Assembly (NCBI RefSeq): GCF_032118995.1
Contig: NC_092660.1
Location: 3,053,501 to 3,117,500 of the forward strand
Reading direction: 5' to 3'
DNA length: 64,000 nt
Source of the DNA: Asterias amurensis
Lineage: Eukaryota; Echinodermata; Asteroidea; Forcipulatida; Asteriidae
Position 1 is the stretch's first letter; each line of letters begins with the position of its first letter. Below, one piece after another: positions 11,701 to 19,609 of the stretch. The notes under the pieces were generated by a model. It was not told the DNA's origin. It saw only the letters and a list, made by a program, of their open reading frames with translations, and did no database searches. A program made the position numbers and the translations under genes.

Positions 11701-13905
11701 AATGGCTTTATACCTGGCTGGCTAAGAAGAATCCATCATGGCCAGATATTTCCTTGATGTTTAGTCTGATGGCATCATTGTCAGAGTTTGTTTCAGATAT
11801 CTCTGGAAAAAATAAGATGAAGTTGTTGTGAGCCATTAAAAGGTTTTGAAACCTTTTGTAGATTTTTGGCCATGACATGAATCCCTAATCACTGTAAATG
11901 ATGATGTATGTAATGTAGTTTACATGTGGAAGTTTCAACTTTATTAGTCATCAAGTTTTTGGGTAAAAAAGTGAAAATGACAGAGCAATGTTGTTAGTAG
12001 AGTCACGTACAAAAACTAGTAAATGTACTGGTTAGTAAATACGCTGTACATGCCAATGTGTCACAAAAATTATTTTTGTGACACATTATTAATCATTTCT
12101 CCCCCAAAACAGCACCTCATCAAATAATATTTTAATGGAAGCTTTCAACCATCACTATCTTTAAACCGTGTAAGTTAATGTAGACCTAAGGACAGTGTGT
12201 TTGGTGTTGTACAAAAAGTACCCAACCCCTTTAAGATGCTACTCTCATCTTTCGCAGCAATATTTGCAAGTGTGTTGAGCAGTGTTTAACCCCTACGAAT
12301 TATTTGTTGCGAATTTCTGACTTCAACATTCACTTCGCATTCGCAGGAATTATGAACCGGGCTTTACAAATACCTTTATAACCAGCACAGATAGGCCAGG
12401 AAGTCCATGGATTATCAATCTTAGCTACATATGAAGGAATTCCTTTGGTACTGGTTTCCTTCCGATCATACCTGTTAAAAAAATGTTCAGAAGGATATTA
12501 AATTGTTACCGTACTCGCTGCTAAAATATAGGATTCAAACTGCCTCTAGCTACCACCTTAACAAGTACATCTTGCACCAAGACTAACTTTTGCCCTGTGA
12601 GTAACTTGATCAGACTCGTCTTTCCAACCCCTTCTTGGCCGACCACCATCAACTCAGTCCGTCGCACCGTCTTACTCCCACTCCTTAACGCTGTTCGATA
12701 CACCTTCTGGGCATCTGATCCCTGCGCAGCGATTTCGTAAGGTGTGTACCTGCAGGTATCTGAAGACAAATTATTAACGGAATTTAGTCTCTAGTTATTT
12801 TATAGGCTTAATATTTTATGTACAGACAGTGATGTTACATTGTACAAGTAATAATAATGATAATAATAATAGTATTAGTGGCTTCTTATATAACGCTCAT
12901 ATCCGTCACTCAGTGACACTCAAGGCGCTTTGAGATGTTATGAACAAGGTGCTGTGGCGCAATAAGCAGCCAATCAGAGTGTCCGGGAGTGCTCGGAGTC
13001 AGGGGTCTTGGGTTCAAATCCCAATGAGGAATATTGATTTTTCTCTCATCCTAAGGTTGTAATGATTTTTTTTTAAACATCAGAAATGCATGATTTTAGA
13101 ACTTCGTTGGTGATTGGTAAAATTGTCAAAGATTTTAAAAATTAAATGACTTCGAAAACAATGATTTCAAACATAATGGGAGACTTTTAGACGGTGCTTT
13201 TCCACAGTATTGCGCATGCTCAGAGTCAGACTTCTGACTTTTGCGCGTGCATACTCCACGTTAGTAGGCATTCTACGCTTTTAAGGCTATAAATTCGGCG
13301 CTTGCACGTAAGCAGGGAATAGTGATCATAAGCACAGAATTCGGCGGTAAGCAGAGCCATGAAATTGGGCCCTGTTTGTTTACTTGAGTGGAAATTTATA
13401 AACAAACAAACAAACAAACAAACAAATTACCATTGTTAAATACATCACCGTAGCAACCACATAAGTCCAGTGTGACCCACACAGGTTTCTTAAAATCCAC
13501 CGCTCCTTTACAATCAGCGAGCTTCTCAACTTGGCCCAGCTGCTTCACACAAACGACACCATTGTGATCAAACTCATAATCTACAAAGATGTTTTCATCC
13601 CCTTGCTTCGCTAAGGGCATCGCCCATGTTTTGTCTTTATACGATAACTCTTCAGTATAGATTTGCGGGAGTGACTTTGGATCCCGTTGGTCTGGATTTT
13701 GGTTGGTGAATCCAATCCGCGGCACACCGGTCCATCGAGATGCTGTCTTTTTGAAGAACAACGAGATTGTCTCATCGGTTTGGATCGGGGTTTGACTGAA
13801 TACAATTCCATTATCGTAAGTGTCTGGACTGCGGCTAGCTTTCGTGCCTGAGGCGCCAACTCTGATATTTGTGCCGTGGCATGAGGAATGAAATTGCCAT
13901 ACCAT
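2791..13905 (-). CDS. NHR-Roc-COR-Death domain protein (ROCO family), 15 coding exons
   Basis: Complete 890-residue model. Exons: 13431-13905, 12588-12759, 12374-12471, 11714-11802, 11132-11218, 10469-10636, 9478-9594, 8844-8975, 7689-7892, 7016-7216, 6458-6611, 5555-5712, 4870-4968, 3645-3885, 2791-3068. All joins keep frame and use GT-AG sites. Residues 1-158 form a Neuralized homology repeat (QFHSSCHGTNI, DNGIVFSQTPI, WTGVPRIGFT). Residues about 190-400 are a Roc domain with P-loop GQEGVGKTSL at 199-208 and switch-I-like TKGI at 224-227. The G3 site reads EISGHDGF and the G4 site GSHRN, both off consensus. Residues about 403-760 are a COR domain (FMDLNWLIEVL, YVDFMHVLPEGIFRRIVVRVL split over two exons). 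Residues 800-890 are a Death domain (GPEWEQVAVLLGF, GMLVAWSHQ). No LRR, ankyrin or kinase. The ATG at 13905 is preceded in frame by a stop. Likely an intracellular signalling scaffold; its ligand and partners are unknown. Confidence 0.9.
3310..3630. repeat. GGCACTGGACAC MITE, diverged fragment
   Basis: Contains AATATGCATAAAATA, a GGACTCAATT-GGTC segment and CAGCTCTCCATTGCTCGTTA. These are pieces of the family seen whole at 5069-5464 and 37859-38206. It lies in the last intron of the NHR-ROCO-Death gene. Confidence 0.6.
3950..4230 (+). mobile_element. SINE (V-SINE-like layout), 5'-truncated
   Basis: Starts within the tRNA-derived head (CGCATCCCGGTCATGAC) and continues through the conserved body (GAGCAAGACACTTCACTAT, GGCCCAGTGACCAGGGGTAA) to a GCTATATAAAAACCAGTTATTATTGTTA tail. 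The same body occurs at 8473-8843, 9275-9477, 15180-15310, 26025-26334 and 48850-49065. The tRNA-type A box is missing here. Confidence 0.7.
4345..4556 (+). mobile_element. LINE-like 3' end fragment
   Basis: TCTTTAGCCGCTCCAGGACT, a later TTTCAAGAAAGCACTTTAA and a tail of AGCACTATATAAAAACTGG plus TTATTATTA. The layout resembles the last codons and tail of CR1/jockey-type LINEs (xLxxFKxxLK). Very short and old; subfamily not determined. Confidence 0.45.
4585..4840. mobile_element. Palindromic MITE (ATGAAATTGGGCCC family)
   Basis: Left end GGGCTCATTTTCATAGAGCAGCT is mirrored by right end AGCAGCTCTATGAAATTGGGCCC (inverted repeat, imperfect). The inner arms TTTCTTCCTTGAT and ATCAAGGAAGAAA also pair. 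Related ends occur at 7430-7520, 9655-9905, 13200-13378, 26930-27105 and 34320-34350. The exon at 4870-4968 of the NHR-ROCO-Death gene starts 30 bp beyond it. Confidence 0.7.
5046..5540. mobile_element. Older element interrupted by a TTAA MITE
   Basis: Outer pieces 5046-5068 and 5465-5540 (GGTCCTAAC ... GATTAGTCCTAAGACTC, ending CTAAGTTAGGACGAGG) match the uninterrupted copy at 10689-10790 (TTAAGACTAGTCTTATCTCG, TAGTCCTAACCC). The 5069-5464 MITE sits inside at a TTAA, giving the order of insertion. Confidence 0.6.
5069..5464. mobile_element. GGCACTGGACAC MITE, near full length (396 bp)
   Basis: Begins TTAAAGGCACTGGACACT and ends with GTGTCCAGAGTCTTTAA, an imperfect terminal inverted repeat with TTAA at both edges. 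Inner arms such as GAGACCTCAGAATTAG and TTTTGAGGTCCCG also pair. No coding capacity. Other copies or pieces: 3310-3630, 7970-8212, 10791-10935, 19918-20040, 20919-21035, 28178-28400, 31439-31755, 37859-38206, 42735-42955. It is the commonest element in the window. Confidence 0.8.
5985..6225 (+). mobile_element. LINE 3' end fragment (CR1/jockey-like)
   Basis: Translates in pieces to a WNRLSPQIR-like segment followed by SLEVFKKHLKTFLFNG. This is the typical C-terminal ending of reverse transcriptases of CR1/jockey-type LINEs (established family feature). A GTAAAGCGCTTTGGTACCC 3' region and a (TTA)n tail follow. Intronic in the NHR-ROCO-Death gene. Confidence 0.65.
6225..6350 (+). mobile_element. 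tRNA-derived SINE, second family
   Basis: A-box-like TTTAGTGGTAAGAC and B-box-like GGGTTCAAATCCCACC are followed by a body with TACAGAACCCGGGAGG and CGAGTATACAGTGC. The same body occurs at 23715-23845, 30150-30245, 34585-34740 (inverted) and near 63460-63570. It is not a functional tRNA: no acceptor stem could be drawn. Confidence 0.65.
6868..7000. repeat. 34-bp tandem repeat, about 4 copies
   Basis: Units of GATGTCTCAGTTACTGTATA followed by TCACATATCACCAC repeat with few changes, running up to 16 bp from the exon at 7016-7216. Confidence 0.85.
7430..7520. repeat. Half of an ATGAAATTGGGCCC-family palindrome
   Basis: GAGCCTAATTTCATAGAGCT and GCTAACCGTAAGCA resemble the ends of the element at 4585-4840. 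Partial and diverged. Confidence 0.45.
7970..8212. mobile_element. GGCACTGGACAC MITE, truncated
   Basis: Opens AAGGTACTGGACACCTTTG, runs through AGATGCC-like and CTTCAGAGGGACCTGTTTCT segments and closes GAGCTCAGTGCCTTCAAA. Central part deleted compared with 5069-5464. Intronic. Confidence 0.65.
8289..8306. repeat. (CA)9 microsatellite
   Basis: Uninterrupted AC dinucleotide repeat inside an intron of the NHR-ROCO-Death gene. Confidence 0.9.
8473..8843 (+). mobile_element. Full-length tRNA-derived SINE abutting a splice donor
   Basis: A box TGGCCGAGTGGTTTAG and B box GGGTTCAAATCTCGG are typical of tRNA-Ser/Leu-like heads. The conserved body follows (TACCTGCAAGGGTAGAGG, CCCAGGGAGTTGAGAAA, AATGACCAGGGC) and then a TTATTATTATT tail. 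The tail touches exon 8844-8975 of the minus-strand NHR-ROCO-Death gene, so in gene sense the 5' splice site reads GTG|GTAAATAATAATAA. The element is antisense to the gene. Confidence 0.8.
9275..9477 (+). mobile_element. SINE, 5'-truncated, abutting a splice donor
   Basis: Same body as 8473-8843 (GGGTACCTGCGAGGGTAGAG, ATGACCAGGGCATTTATG) with a TATGATTGTTATAATAC end that is immediately followed by exon 9478-9594 of the minus-strand gene. Antisense to the gene, as for the neighbouring SINE. Confidence 0.75.
9655..9905. mobile_element. Palindromic MITE (ATGAAATTGGGCCC family)
   Basis: CAGGCCCAGTTTCATGGCTC at the left pairs with GCCATGAAATTGGGACCTG at the right. Inner sequence is AT-rich with no coding capacity. 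Intronic in the NHR-ROCO-Death gene. Confidence 0.65.
10689..10935. mobile_element. GTCCTAAC element followed by a GGCACTGGACAC fragment
   Basis: 10689-10790 holds AGACTAGTCTTATCTCGAG and GGAATAGTCCTAACCC, an imperfect inverted repeat. At 10791 it passes into a 3'-truncated piece of the GGCACTGGACAC family (TTGTCAAAGACCAGGACTCT, AATTTGAGCTCAACTCGTC). Confidence 0.55.
11400..11500 (+). mobile_element. SINE head fragment
   Basis: GTGACGGAGCAATTAAGAGC, CTGGTGTTTCTGATCAGC and GTGTGGGTTCGAGTTCTAG match the tRNA-derived head of the SINE at 15315-15622. Body missing. Confidence 0.6.
11845..12242. repeat. CAGAGCAATG-family element, longest copy
   Basis: Runs from TTTTTGGCCATGACATGAAT through AAAATGACAGAGCAATG to TTGTACAAAAAGTACCC and CCCTTTAA. 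Matches 22860-23300 over most of its length and 2536-2692 at its start. No coding capacity. Confidence 0.6.
12280..12366. repeat. GAACCGGGCTT MITE, right half
   Basis: TATTTGTTGCGAATTTCTGA and CGCAGGAATTATGAACCGGG match the right half of the short palindromic element that is complete at 27832-28000. Confidence 0.55.
12845..13035 (+). mobile_element. (TAA)n tract and SINE-like fragments
   Basis: AATAATGATAATAATAATAG is followed by AACGCTCATATCCGTC and a tRNA-like stretch with GGTGCTGTGGCGCAAT and GGGTTCAAATCCCAATG. It appears to be an inverted SINE 3' end beside another tRNA-like head. Confidence 0.45.
13200..13378. repeat. ATGAAATTGGGCCC-family fragment
   Basis: GGTAAGCAGAGCCATGAAAT plus TGGGCCCTG at the right end and repeated GCGCATGC/GCGCGTGC segments on the left. 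No coding potential. Confidence 0.45.
13401..13426. repeat. (AAAC)n microsatellite next to exon 1
   Basis: About six AAAC units directly beyond the 5' splice site of NHR-ROCO-Death exon 1 (exon edge 13431). In gene sense the donor reads AATG|GTAATTTGTTTG. Confidence 0.85.
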
Positions 13906-13965
13906 ACTTGATTGGGATTACATTACAAGGAAGGCTCTTGAAATCTTCAGAACTCTCTCTAGTCT
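13906..13965 (-). other. Probable 5' UTR part of NHR-ROCO-Death exon 1
   Basis: On the minus strand TTCTTTTATGCAG precedes position 13965, a good splice acceptor. An in-frame stop lies between it and the ATG at 13905, so these bases would be untranslated and at least one non-coding exon should lie farther upstream. Confidence 0.5.
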
Positions 13966-13979
13966 CTGCATAAAAGAAC

Positions 13980-15170
13980 ATACAAAATGAAAAAGTCAAG
14001 TTCGTAACTCTTTAATTAAGTAACATTTTCAAGTGGCGACTGTGATGAGACTGATGAAAAGAGAGCCATCCCATCGACTGTGATGAGACCGATGTTTTAA
14101 AAGAGAGCCATTTACAGCTCAACAAGGTGGGCCAAGTATGTTTACAATACTATTAACTACTAGTTACTAGTGTAGTATGACTACAGGTAGCAGGGCTCGA
14201 AAACACTGCTGATGCACCACACATTGTCATTGTGTTGTCTGCTGATTACTCCTACCAACTAGGTTGACTCGAAATAGTTCTAGGAGTATATCTGCTGATT
14301 ACTCCTAGAACTATTTCGGTTTCGTCTGGCTATCGTCGTTACGGGAGACGATAGCCGGACGAAACCGAAATAGTTCTAGGAGTATGATGCCCGATGCCTG
14401 GAATTTATTCCTCCATGCATGGAGGAAGAACTTCCTCCATGATTTCAGTGTGATGTTGGGGGCCGATGTTGGGACAAGCCTGGTCTGGTGGTCTTGTGTT
14501 TGTTATTAGAATAAAATACCTAATTGTTTACTGTAAATGTGATCACAATCCTTCATATCTCAAGAGTATTGAAGTACACTTACCCACCAGACTTTACACG
14601 AAAACACAATGAACATTTATTTGACAGGAGAGAGAAAGAGTGCCACAGCGCCCTCTCTTGTTCTTTGTTGACCAGTCAATATAGAGTGAACGCAAGTCAC
14701 CGGTTTATTTTTTCAACAGTTTTGATTGGACAGTTTTAGGGGAACTTTTGGCCAATTAAAACTGTTGTTTGCGATTGCATTGCATCATATTTAGCACACA
14801 ATACCTTGACGTGACTGCTGCTGCTGATGAGAGTGATGATGTTTGGCTGAGAGGTTTTCAGTATTGAGTTGGCCCATGTATTAAAACATCACCTGGACTT
14901 GCTAAATAATTAATAAACAACATTTCAGTATTTTTCATTTTTTCAGAATCTCATCCCTGGTTCAATTTTATTCATTATCTTTTATGTGATGTGTCAAGCT
15001 CAAGTGAGAACAACTTTGTCTAAACACTAGGGCTACCTGTTGTGTACACTAGTTTTTTTTAACTCCAGTAGTAGGTTACTTCTATACAGTAATTAATCAA
15101 GTTTGGCTGATTATCTCATTCTGATCTGAATAATTTGGCTACTTTTGTGCTTGGCCCCTGTAGTTGTAAA
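13980..15170. other. Intergenic region with a strong hairpin
   Basis: Between the NHR-ROCO-Death gene and the IYD 3' side. Apart from the hairpin at 14261-14390 I see no exon, tRNA or array; the frame at 14524-14739 has no family signature. Confidence 0.5.
14261..14390. repeat. Near-perfect 37-bp-arm hairpin plus extra half copy
   Basis: Arms 14301-14337 and 14347-14383 pair with a single mismatch around a 9-base loop (ACTCCTAGAACTATTTCGG ... CCGAAATAGTTCTAGGAGT). A further copy of one outer arm (CGAAATAGTTCTAGGAGTAT) lies just left, at about 14265-14284. Looks like a small palindromic element or a recent duplication of one. Confidence 0.85.
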
Positions 15171-15179
15171 CTAGTTTGT

Positions 15180-15310
15180 ACTTACAATCCGTTTTCTTTA
15201 ATGGCCCAGTGACCAGGGGTAATAATGTTGAAGCGCCATGAGCGTCACTGCTTGACGGACCTGAGCGCTATATAAGAAGCCACTACTATTATATTATTAT
15301 TATTATTATA
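15180..15310 (+). mobile_element. SINE 3' half
   Basis: AATGGCCCAGTGACCAGGGG, GAAGCGCCATGAGCGTCACT and a CTATATAAGAAGCCACTA plus (TTA)n tail. The same 3' end occurs at 48850-49065. Confidence 0.7.
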
Positions 15311-15314
15311 ACAA

Positions 15315-15622
15315 GTGTGCAAGTGTCGTGGCCAAGCAGTTAAGAGCACCGAATTCAATCTCTGGTGTTTCTGATCAGCAGAGTGTGGGTTTGAATTCCC
15401 AAGTCCTTAAGCAAAACACTTAACCATTGCTTCGTCCTTCGGATGGGACGTAAAGCCGTTGGTCCCATGTGTCGTGTAACGCATGTAAAAGAACTCAGTA
15501 CACGTATTGAAAAGAGAAGGGGTTCACCCTGATGTTCCTGGCTGTGGCTGCTGTATGCGCCGTAGCACCTTGTAAACCCTTATAAGGTGCTAACTAATAG
15601 GGTCTCAGAATACATTACTGCA
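15315..15622 (+). mobile_element. tRNA-derived SINE with alternative body
   Basis: Head GTGTCGTGGCCAAGCAGTTA with GAGTGTGGGTTTGAATTC as B box. The body has GTCCTTCGGATGGGACGTAA, GTTGGTCCCATGTGTCGTG and CCTTGTAAACCCTTATAAGG. An inverted copy of this type lies at 21895-22135. Confidence 0.7.
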
Positions 15623-15869
15623 GTAACCTATCTTTCTGAAAGTTTGTATATACTCAGCGTCTTGAGTACCTTGTTTGGTACGTGCGGCTACGCTATTAAG
15701 ACTTTGATATCATGATTATTATCTTAACAAATATTTTAGGTGGTCCAAGATGATTTAAACAGTAATCAGTGACACTTGGTGTCCATAAACGACAAAGAAG
15801 TACTTAAACCCACATAAGGGAAAGTATTCAGCATGACAATTAATATTTCAATGGATGGAAAACCACATT

Positions 15870-16165
15870 GTGATTGAACATGTCCGGTATTAGCCTGAAC
15901 ATCTGATGCCACACTTCGAGGCTTGTGAATTAAGCCAGATACCAGCCTTGAGCATAGGTCAATCCCCTCCAAAAGCACCTTTGACCTCGCATTCATTTCA
16001 CATGGAGATTCACAGTCAAATCTTACATACATGTGTACATAAAACAAGTTTGTATGTATACACTATGCCTCCACACATGTAAGTAGCTGCAGATGACGAA
16101 AGTGCAGCTGACAAACATCAACTCAGACCAATCAAAACGCAGATATGGAAAGTGTTGGTTAAAAT
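15870..16165. repeat. Repeat shared by IYD and RAD23 3' flanks
   Basis: CACTTCGAG, CATTCATTTCACATGGAGAT, CACAGTCAAATC and GCAGCTGACAAACATC recur in order (the last inverted in sense) at about 36180-36430. Both copies lie just past a coding end, so it may contribute 3' UTR sequence. No coding function is evident. Confidence 0.6.
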
Positions 16166-16304
16166 TTCAGCTTGTAAAATTATTGCATCCAATGAAGTTA
16201 TTTCATCCAATGAAGTCACTAGGTTTGTAACCCAGTGCCTGCCTCTATACTTGCACATAAAGACAGGGTACCAGTCTATGAGTCTAGTGAGGTGTCTGCA
16301 GTGA

Positions 16305-18529
16305 CTAATCCAGGAGTGACATGATTTCGCCGAGAGGTTTCCGTCTAAGGTCTGGTACCATAGCGTCTGGGGATGGGAAGCCAACAGGTAACAACACCAG
16401 GACCTTTTCACTGACTGGCCTGTTGAGTAGATCCCGAAGGCGTGGCCCAGCGTTCATGGGCGTGGTTGTAACAGTCACCAACCCAGCATTCTGAAGAAAA
16501 TAAAAAAAAATAAAAATCAGAATCTAACCGAGGAATGAAAGTTATCTTTCTGATGACTAATTTGTTTAAATTATGGTTATAATTAGCTACATACATGGTC
16601 AGTGCTTTATTATGCTTGGCGCGCCCGCTGGATGGAACAATTGAGACACATTTTGCCCTGCACACAGCACTACCCAACGCTTACTGAATGGACTGATGCA
16701 CTCATGAACACATGCATACACTGCATGTGAGTGTAAGTGCGAGTACTAAATAATAGTACAAAGTGTTGACCTGAGATACTCGGTAACAAAAGAAGTTCAC
16801 ATAATGTAGGGACTTCAAACACTACTTTAATATAAATGGCTTCACACTTCTTCTTTTTTTCACAGAACAAAGAAATCTCCACAGAGTGCCAATGTAAATG
16901 TTGTGTTAAGTTTGCCTGTCTGAAACCAAAGTTTATTTGGTGAGGCTCCTTATCTATTTGGTGAGGCGCAACTCTGGCCCACCTGTCTGAAACAGTTGTT
17001 ATGGGCAAACATAAGTGGATTGTCATGGTTCATCATTATACCTACATTTAATGCAGCAAGTAAGAAACCAGTAGCAATAGATGCACTAATCTCTTGATAG
17101 TAGAACGTCTGCCTCTCTCCATCTTCACTTATCCCATACAGCTTCTTGAAGACGACGATAACGTAAGGGGCCTCAGTCAGATAAGGCTTACTCCATGTCA
17201 ATTTGAGTTTTGAGAGGTCTCCTAGCCATTGACTGCTCATCCTTTTCTCATAGTTGATTCTCTCCTCGTCTTCGATGATGTTACGCATCTCTAGCTTGAT
17301 GTCTGGATTACTGACCACGGCAAAGGTCCATGGTTGCATGTGGGCCCCACTTGGACTTGTGCCTGTAAACAAAAATAGGAGTAAAACAAAGCTTATTACA
17401 TAGTTCCTTCTGGCTCTGGTGATATACTGCCTAATCTCCACATATTGGGATGAATGCAGGTGACTGGGACTAGGAAGGTCCCAATTGATCAATACAAAAG
17501 ACCAAGCAATCTATGCAAAAGACTGATCAGTCAATACAAAAGACCGATCGATCAATTCAAAAGACAGATTGATCAATGCAAAAGACCGAGCGACCGATGA
17601 CAAAGATCGATCGATAAACTGAAGACTGACCGATCAATTCAAAATACCGATTGATCAATGCAAAAGACAGATCAATCAATTCAAAAGACCAGTCGATTGA
17701 TTCCAAAGACCGATCGAGCGATGCAAAAGGACCATCAATTGATTCAAAAGACAAATCATTCAATCAATGATTGATTCAAAGAATCAATCGATGGATTTAA
17801 TAATCCAATATTGATTGATGCAAAAGACCTATCTGTCATTTCAACAAAAGATTCAATCGATCGTTTCAACAGATGTACCGATACAAAAGATCGATCAATA
17901 AATTCAAAAGTCTAATTGATCGGTTAAAAAGACTTATTGATCGATGTAAAAGAACGATTGGTTGCAATAGACAAAACAGTTTGTTTATGCCCAATAATGC
18001 ACTTTTAGATCAAGTGAAACAGCGCCCCAGTTACTTGTTGGTCAAATGCATTGCATATAAATAAAGTCAGTGCATGTTTATATTTTTAATATGAGTTTCC
18101 GAGAATATTATTCCATAGAATTAAAATATGAACATAGAGAAAGAACACACAGACAAAGTTCTAACCTGCAGTTCTTATGCAGTTCTCGATGACTTCCAAC
18201 GGCACTTGCTTATTACAGATATCTCTTACCGAGCGCCTCTTGTTCATCTCGCCGTAGAAACAACCTGATCGACGGACCATTTCCTCCCCGGGATACGCTT
18301 TGAACGAGTACGGTATGTGTGGAGCATCGTCGTCATGCTGGGATGTGCCAGGGGTTGGGCAACTCTCAACCGTTGAATCTTTCCTGCCAGTTCGGTCTTC
18401 ACTTCTGTTATGATATGGTCGTTTGCTGTTGAAGGCTACACCGAGGAGGAAACATACCCCAAACAAGATGATTTGGAGCCAATACGTTGTAAAAAATGGT
18501 GCGCTATAATCAAACGAAGTCATGGTCAT
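16305..18529 (-). CDS. Iodotyrosine deiodinase (IYD), complete
   Basis: Exons 18166-18529, 17046-17362 and 16305-16490 give 288 residues; the human protein is 289. Residues 12-33 are a single N-terminal membrane anchor and the rest is a nitroreductase-fold FMN domain. FMN-contact motif RRSVR is at 98-102 and SGAHMQPW at 126-133. The three residues that clasp iodotyrosine in the human enzyme (Glu157, Tyr161, Lys182) align with E155, Y159 and K180. The C-terminal part carries [19 protein letters not shown]. Exon 2 uses the GTAGGT donor (AALN|NAGLV), the only one that keeps the family sequence. Family role: reductive removal of iodide from mono- and diiodotyrosine using FMN. Iodotyrosine recycling in this animal is inferred. 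The first Met gives the best length; Met3 is an alternative. Confidence 0.95.
17490..17965. repeat. GATC-rich short tandem repeat array in IYD intron 1
   Basis: Degenerate units of about 18-22 bp built on CAAAAGACCGATCGATCAAT recur over some 475 bp. GATC and CGATCG occur many times. Local frames in it are repeats without family features. Confidence 0.85.
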
Positions 18530-18961
18530 TAGACAGCGACGACTAATTTTTTAGCTAAAAGTTTGTAGCGCATGAATTTTGCATAGTGCGCCCTCCTTAG
18601 TCCGTACTGTGTGTTGACTGGTACCCGACTGGTCCCGTCTTTATCCGCAAGGATAACACAGATTTTGGTCTTATACACATACACATACACATACACATCG
18701 GTTTTAACTGCAAATCTCCAGGACCATGAGCTGCGTAAATTAATGCTAGTTGAAAGGTGATTATGCACGTCAGCTGAAGGCAGATCTCTGGCGTATAAAA
18801 TTCACGAGCCTGAAAGGGATCCCATGTGTGCTGTCAATAGGCATGTGGTGTTCGTGTACTTCCGGTTCGTTGTTGTTGTGTTGAAGATTCATTCATAAAT
18901 TAATCATTGACATCACTCGTCGTATTTTCCTCTACGTTTTTGTTTTACATACAGCATCCAG
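18530..18961. promoter_or_regulatory. Shared upstream region of divergent IYD and RNR R2
   Basis: IYD begins at 18529 on the minus strand; the R2 transcript probably starts in this interval on the plus strand. A TATA-like TATAAAA is at 18794-18800 and a strong donor CATCCAG|GTACGT at 18961/18962 could end a non-coding R2 exon whose acceptor is CTTCTACTTTCAG at about 19715. The (ACACAT)4 run at 18676-18700 is simple repeat. Start sites are inferred. Confidence 0.4.
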
Positions 18962-19020
18962 GTACGTGGTCGTGGGTATTGAAGTAGAAAAGAGTAGAAG
19001 ACCGGCAGGGGCAGGGTCTA

Positions 19021-19103
19021 GTTGCGGTAAGCGGTAACGTAACCCTCCTCCCGACGGCCGCCAGGTCGGCCGTCGGGGGAGGAGGGTTCGTTATCGCAGC
19101 AAC
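19021..19103. repeat. GC-rich hairpin
   Basis: CCCTCCTCCCGACGGCCG pairs with CGGCCGTCGGGGGAGGAGGG around a short loop, and flanking GCGGTAACG/CGTTATCGC and GTTGC/GCAAC extend the arms. It lies in the presumed first intron of R2, in otherwise AT-rich DNA. Confidence 0.85.
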
Positions 19104-19466
19104 TTACTACGGTAGTACTGCTACTAGACACTAGGCAGGGTCGTGGTCAGGTCGGTTTTGGTTTTTAAAATTAAAGTATTGTTAAAAAGTATGAAAACAA
19201 ATGAGAGTAAGACCCACTGCAAATAAGAGTAAGACCCACTGCATAACGCGCAGCGCACTCGCACTGTCAAAATGTGCACGATGGATAGATGATTGATACT
19301 GATAGACACAATTCATGCCTTTAAGTTAAGTTCTATGTTCTGTATTTTCATAATTGTATAAACATAATAGATGATACTTGTTTTTTTTGTTGGAGGGGTC
19401 TGGGAGGGCACATCGCTTTGATGACAGTTTTTAAAACTGTGGCCTTCTGGACGGCCCCTGCAGAGA

Positions 19467-19609
19467 TAGACCCAGTAACTGGGGCGCTGTACTCCTTTTT
19501 TCGAATTTTGACTTTATCGGTCGTACGAATTTTGACATTATCGGTCGTACACTACCGATAATGTCAAAATTCCGAAAAAAGGAGTACAGCGCCCCAGATA
19601 CTGGGTCTA
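19467..19609. mobile_element. Palindromic mini-element, 143 bp
   Basis: TAGACCCAGTAACTGGGGCG at the left and CGCCCCAGATACTGGGTCTA at the right are inverted. The arms continue through GGAGTACAGCG/CGCTGTACTCC and inner TGACATTATCGGT/ACCGATAATGTCA. Likely a foldback MITE; TA may be its target. Confidence 0.8.

Noticed and set aside
12842-12870. SINE tail near the Roc exon as a fourth splice-adjacent case
   Set aside because: It is on the acceptor side and more than 80 bp from exon 12588-12759, so it does not fit the pattern of tails touching donors.
17042-17045. Alternative IYD exon 2 donor four bases farther (GTATAA)
   Set aside because: It breaks the frame with exon 3; the GTAGGT donor gives AALN|NAGLVTV, matching the family.
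17557-17763. Frame with repeated SFELID and SLESIDW-like units
   Set aside because: Translation of the GATC-rich tandem array in an intron.
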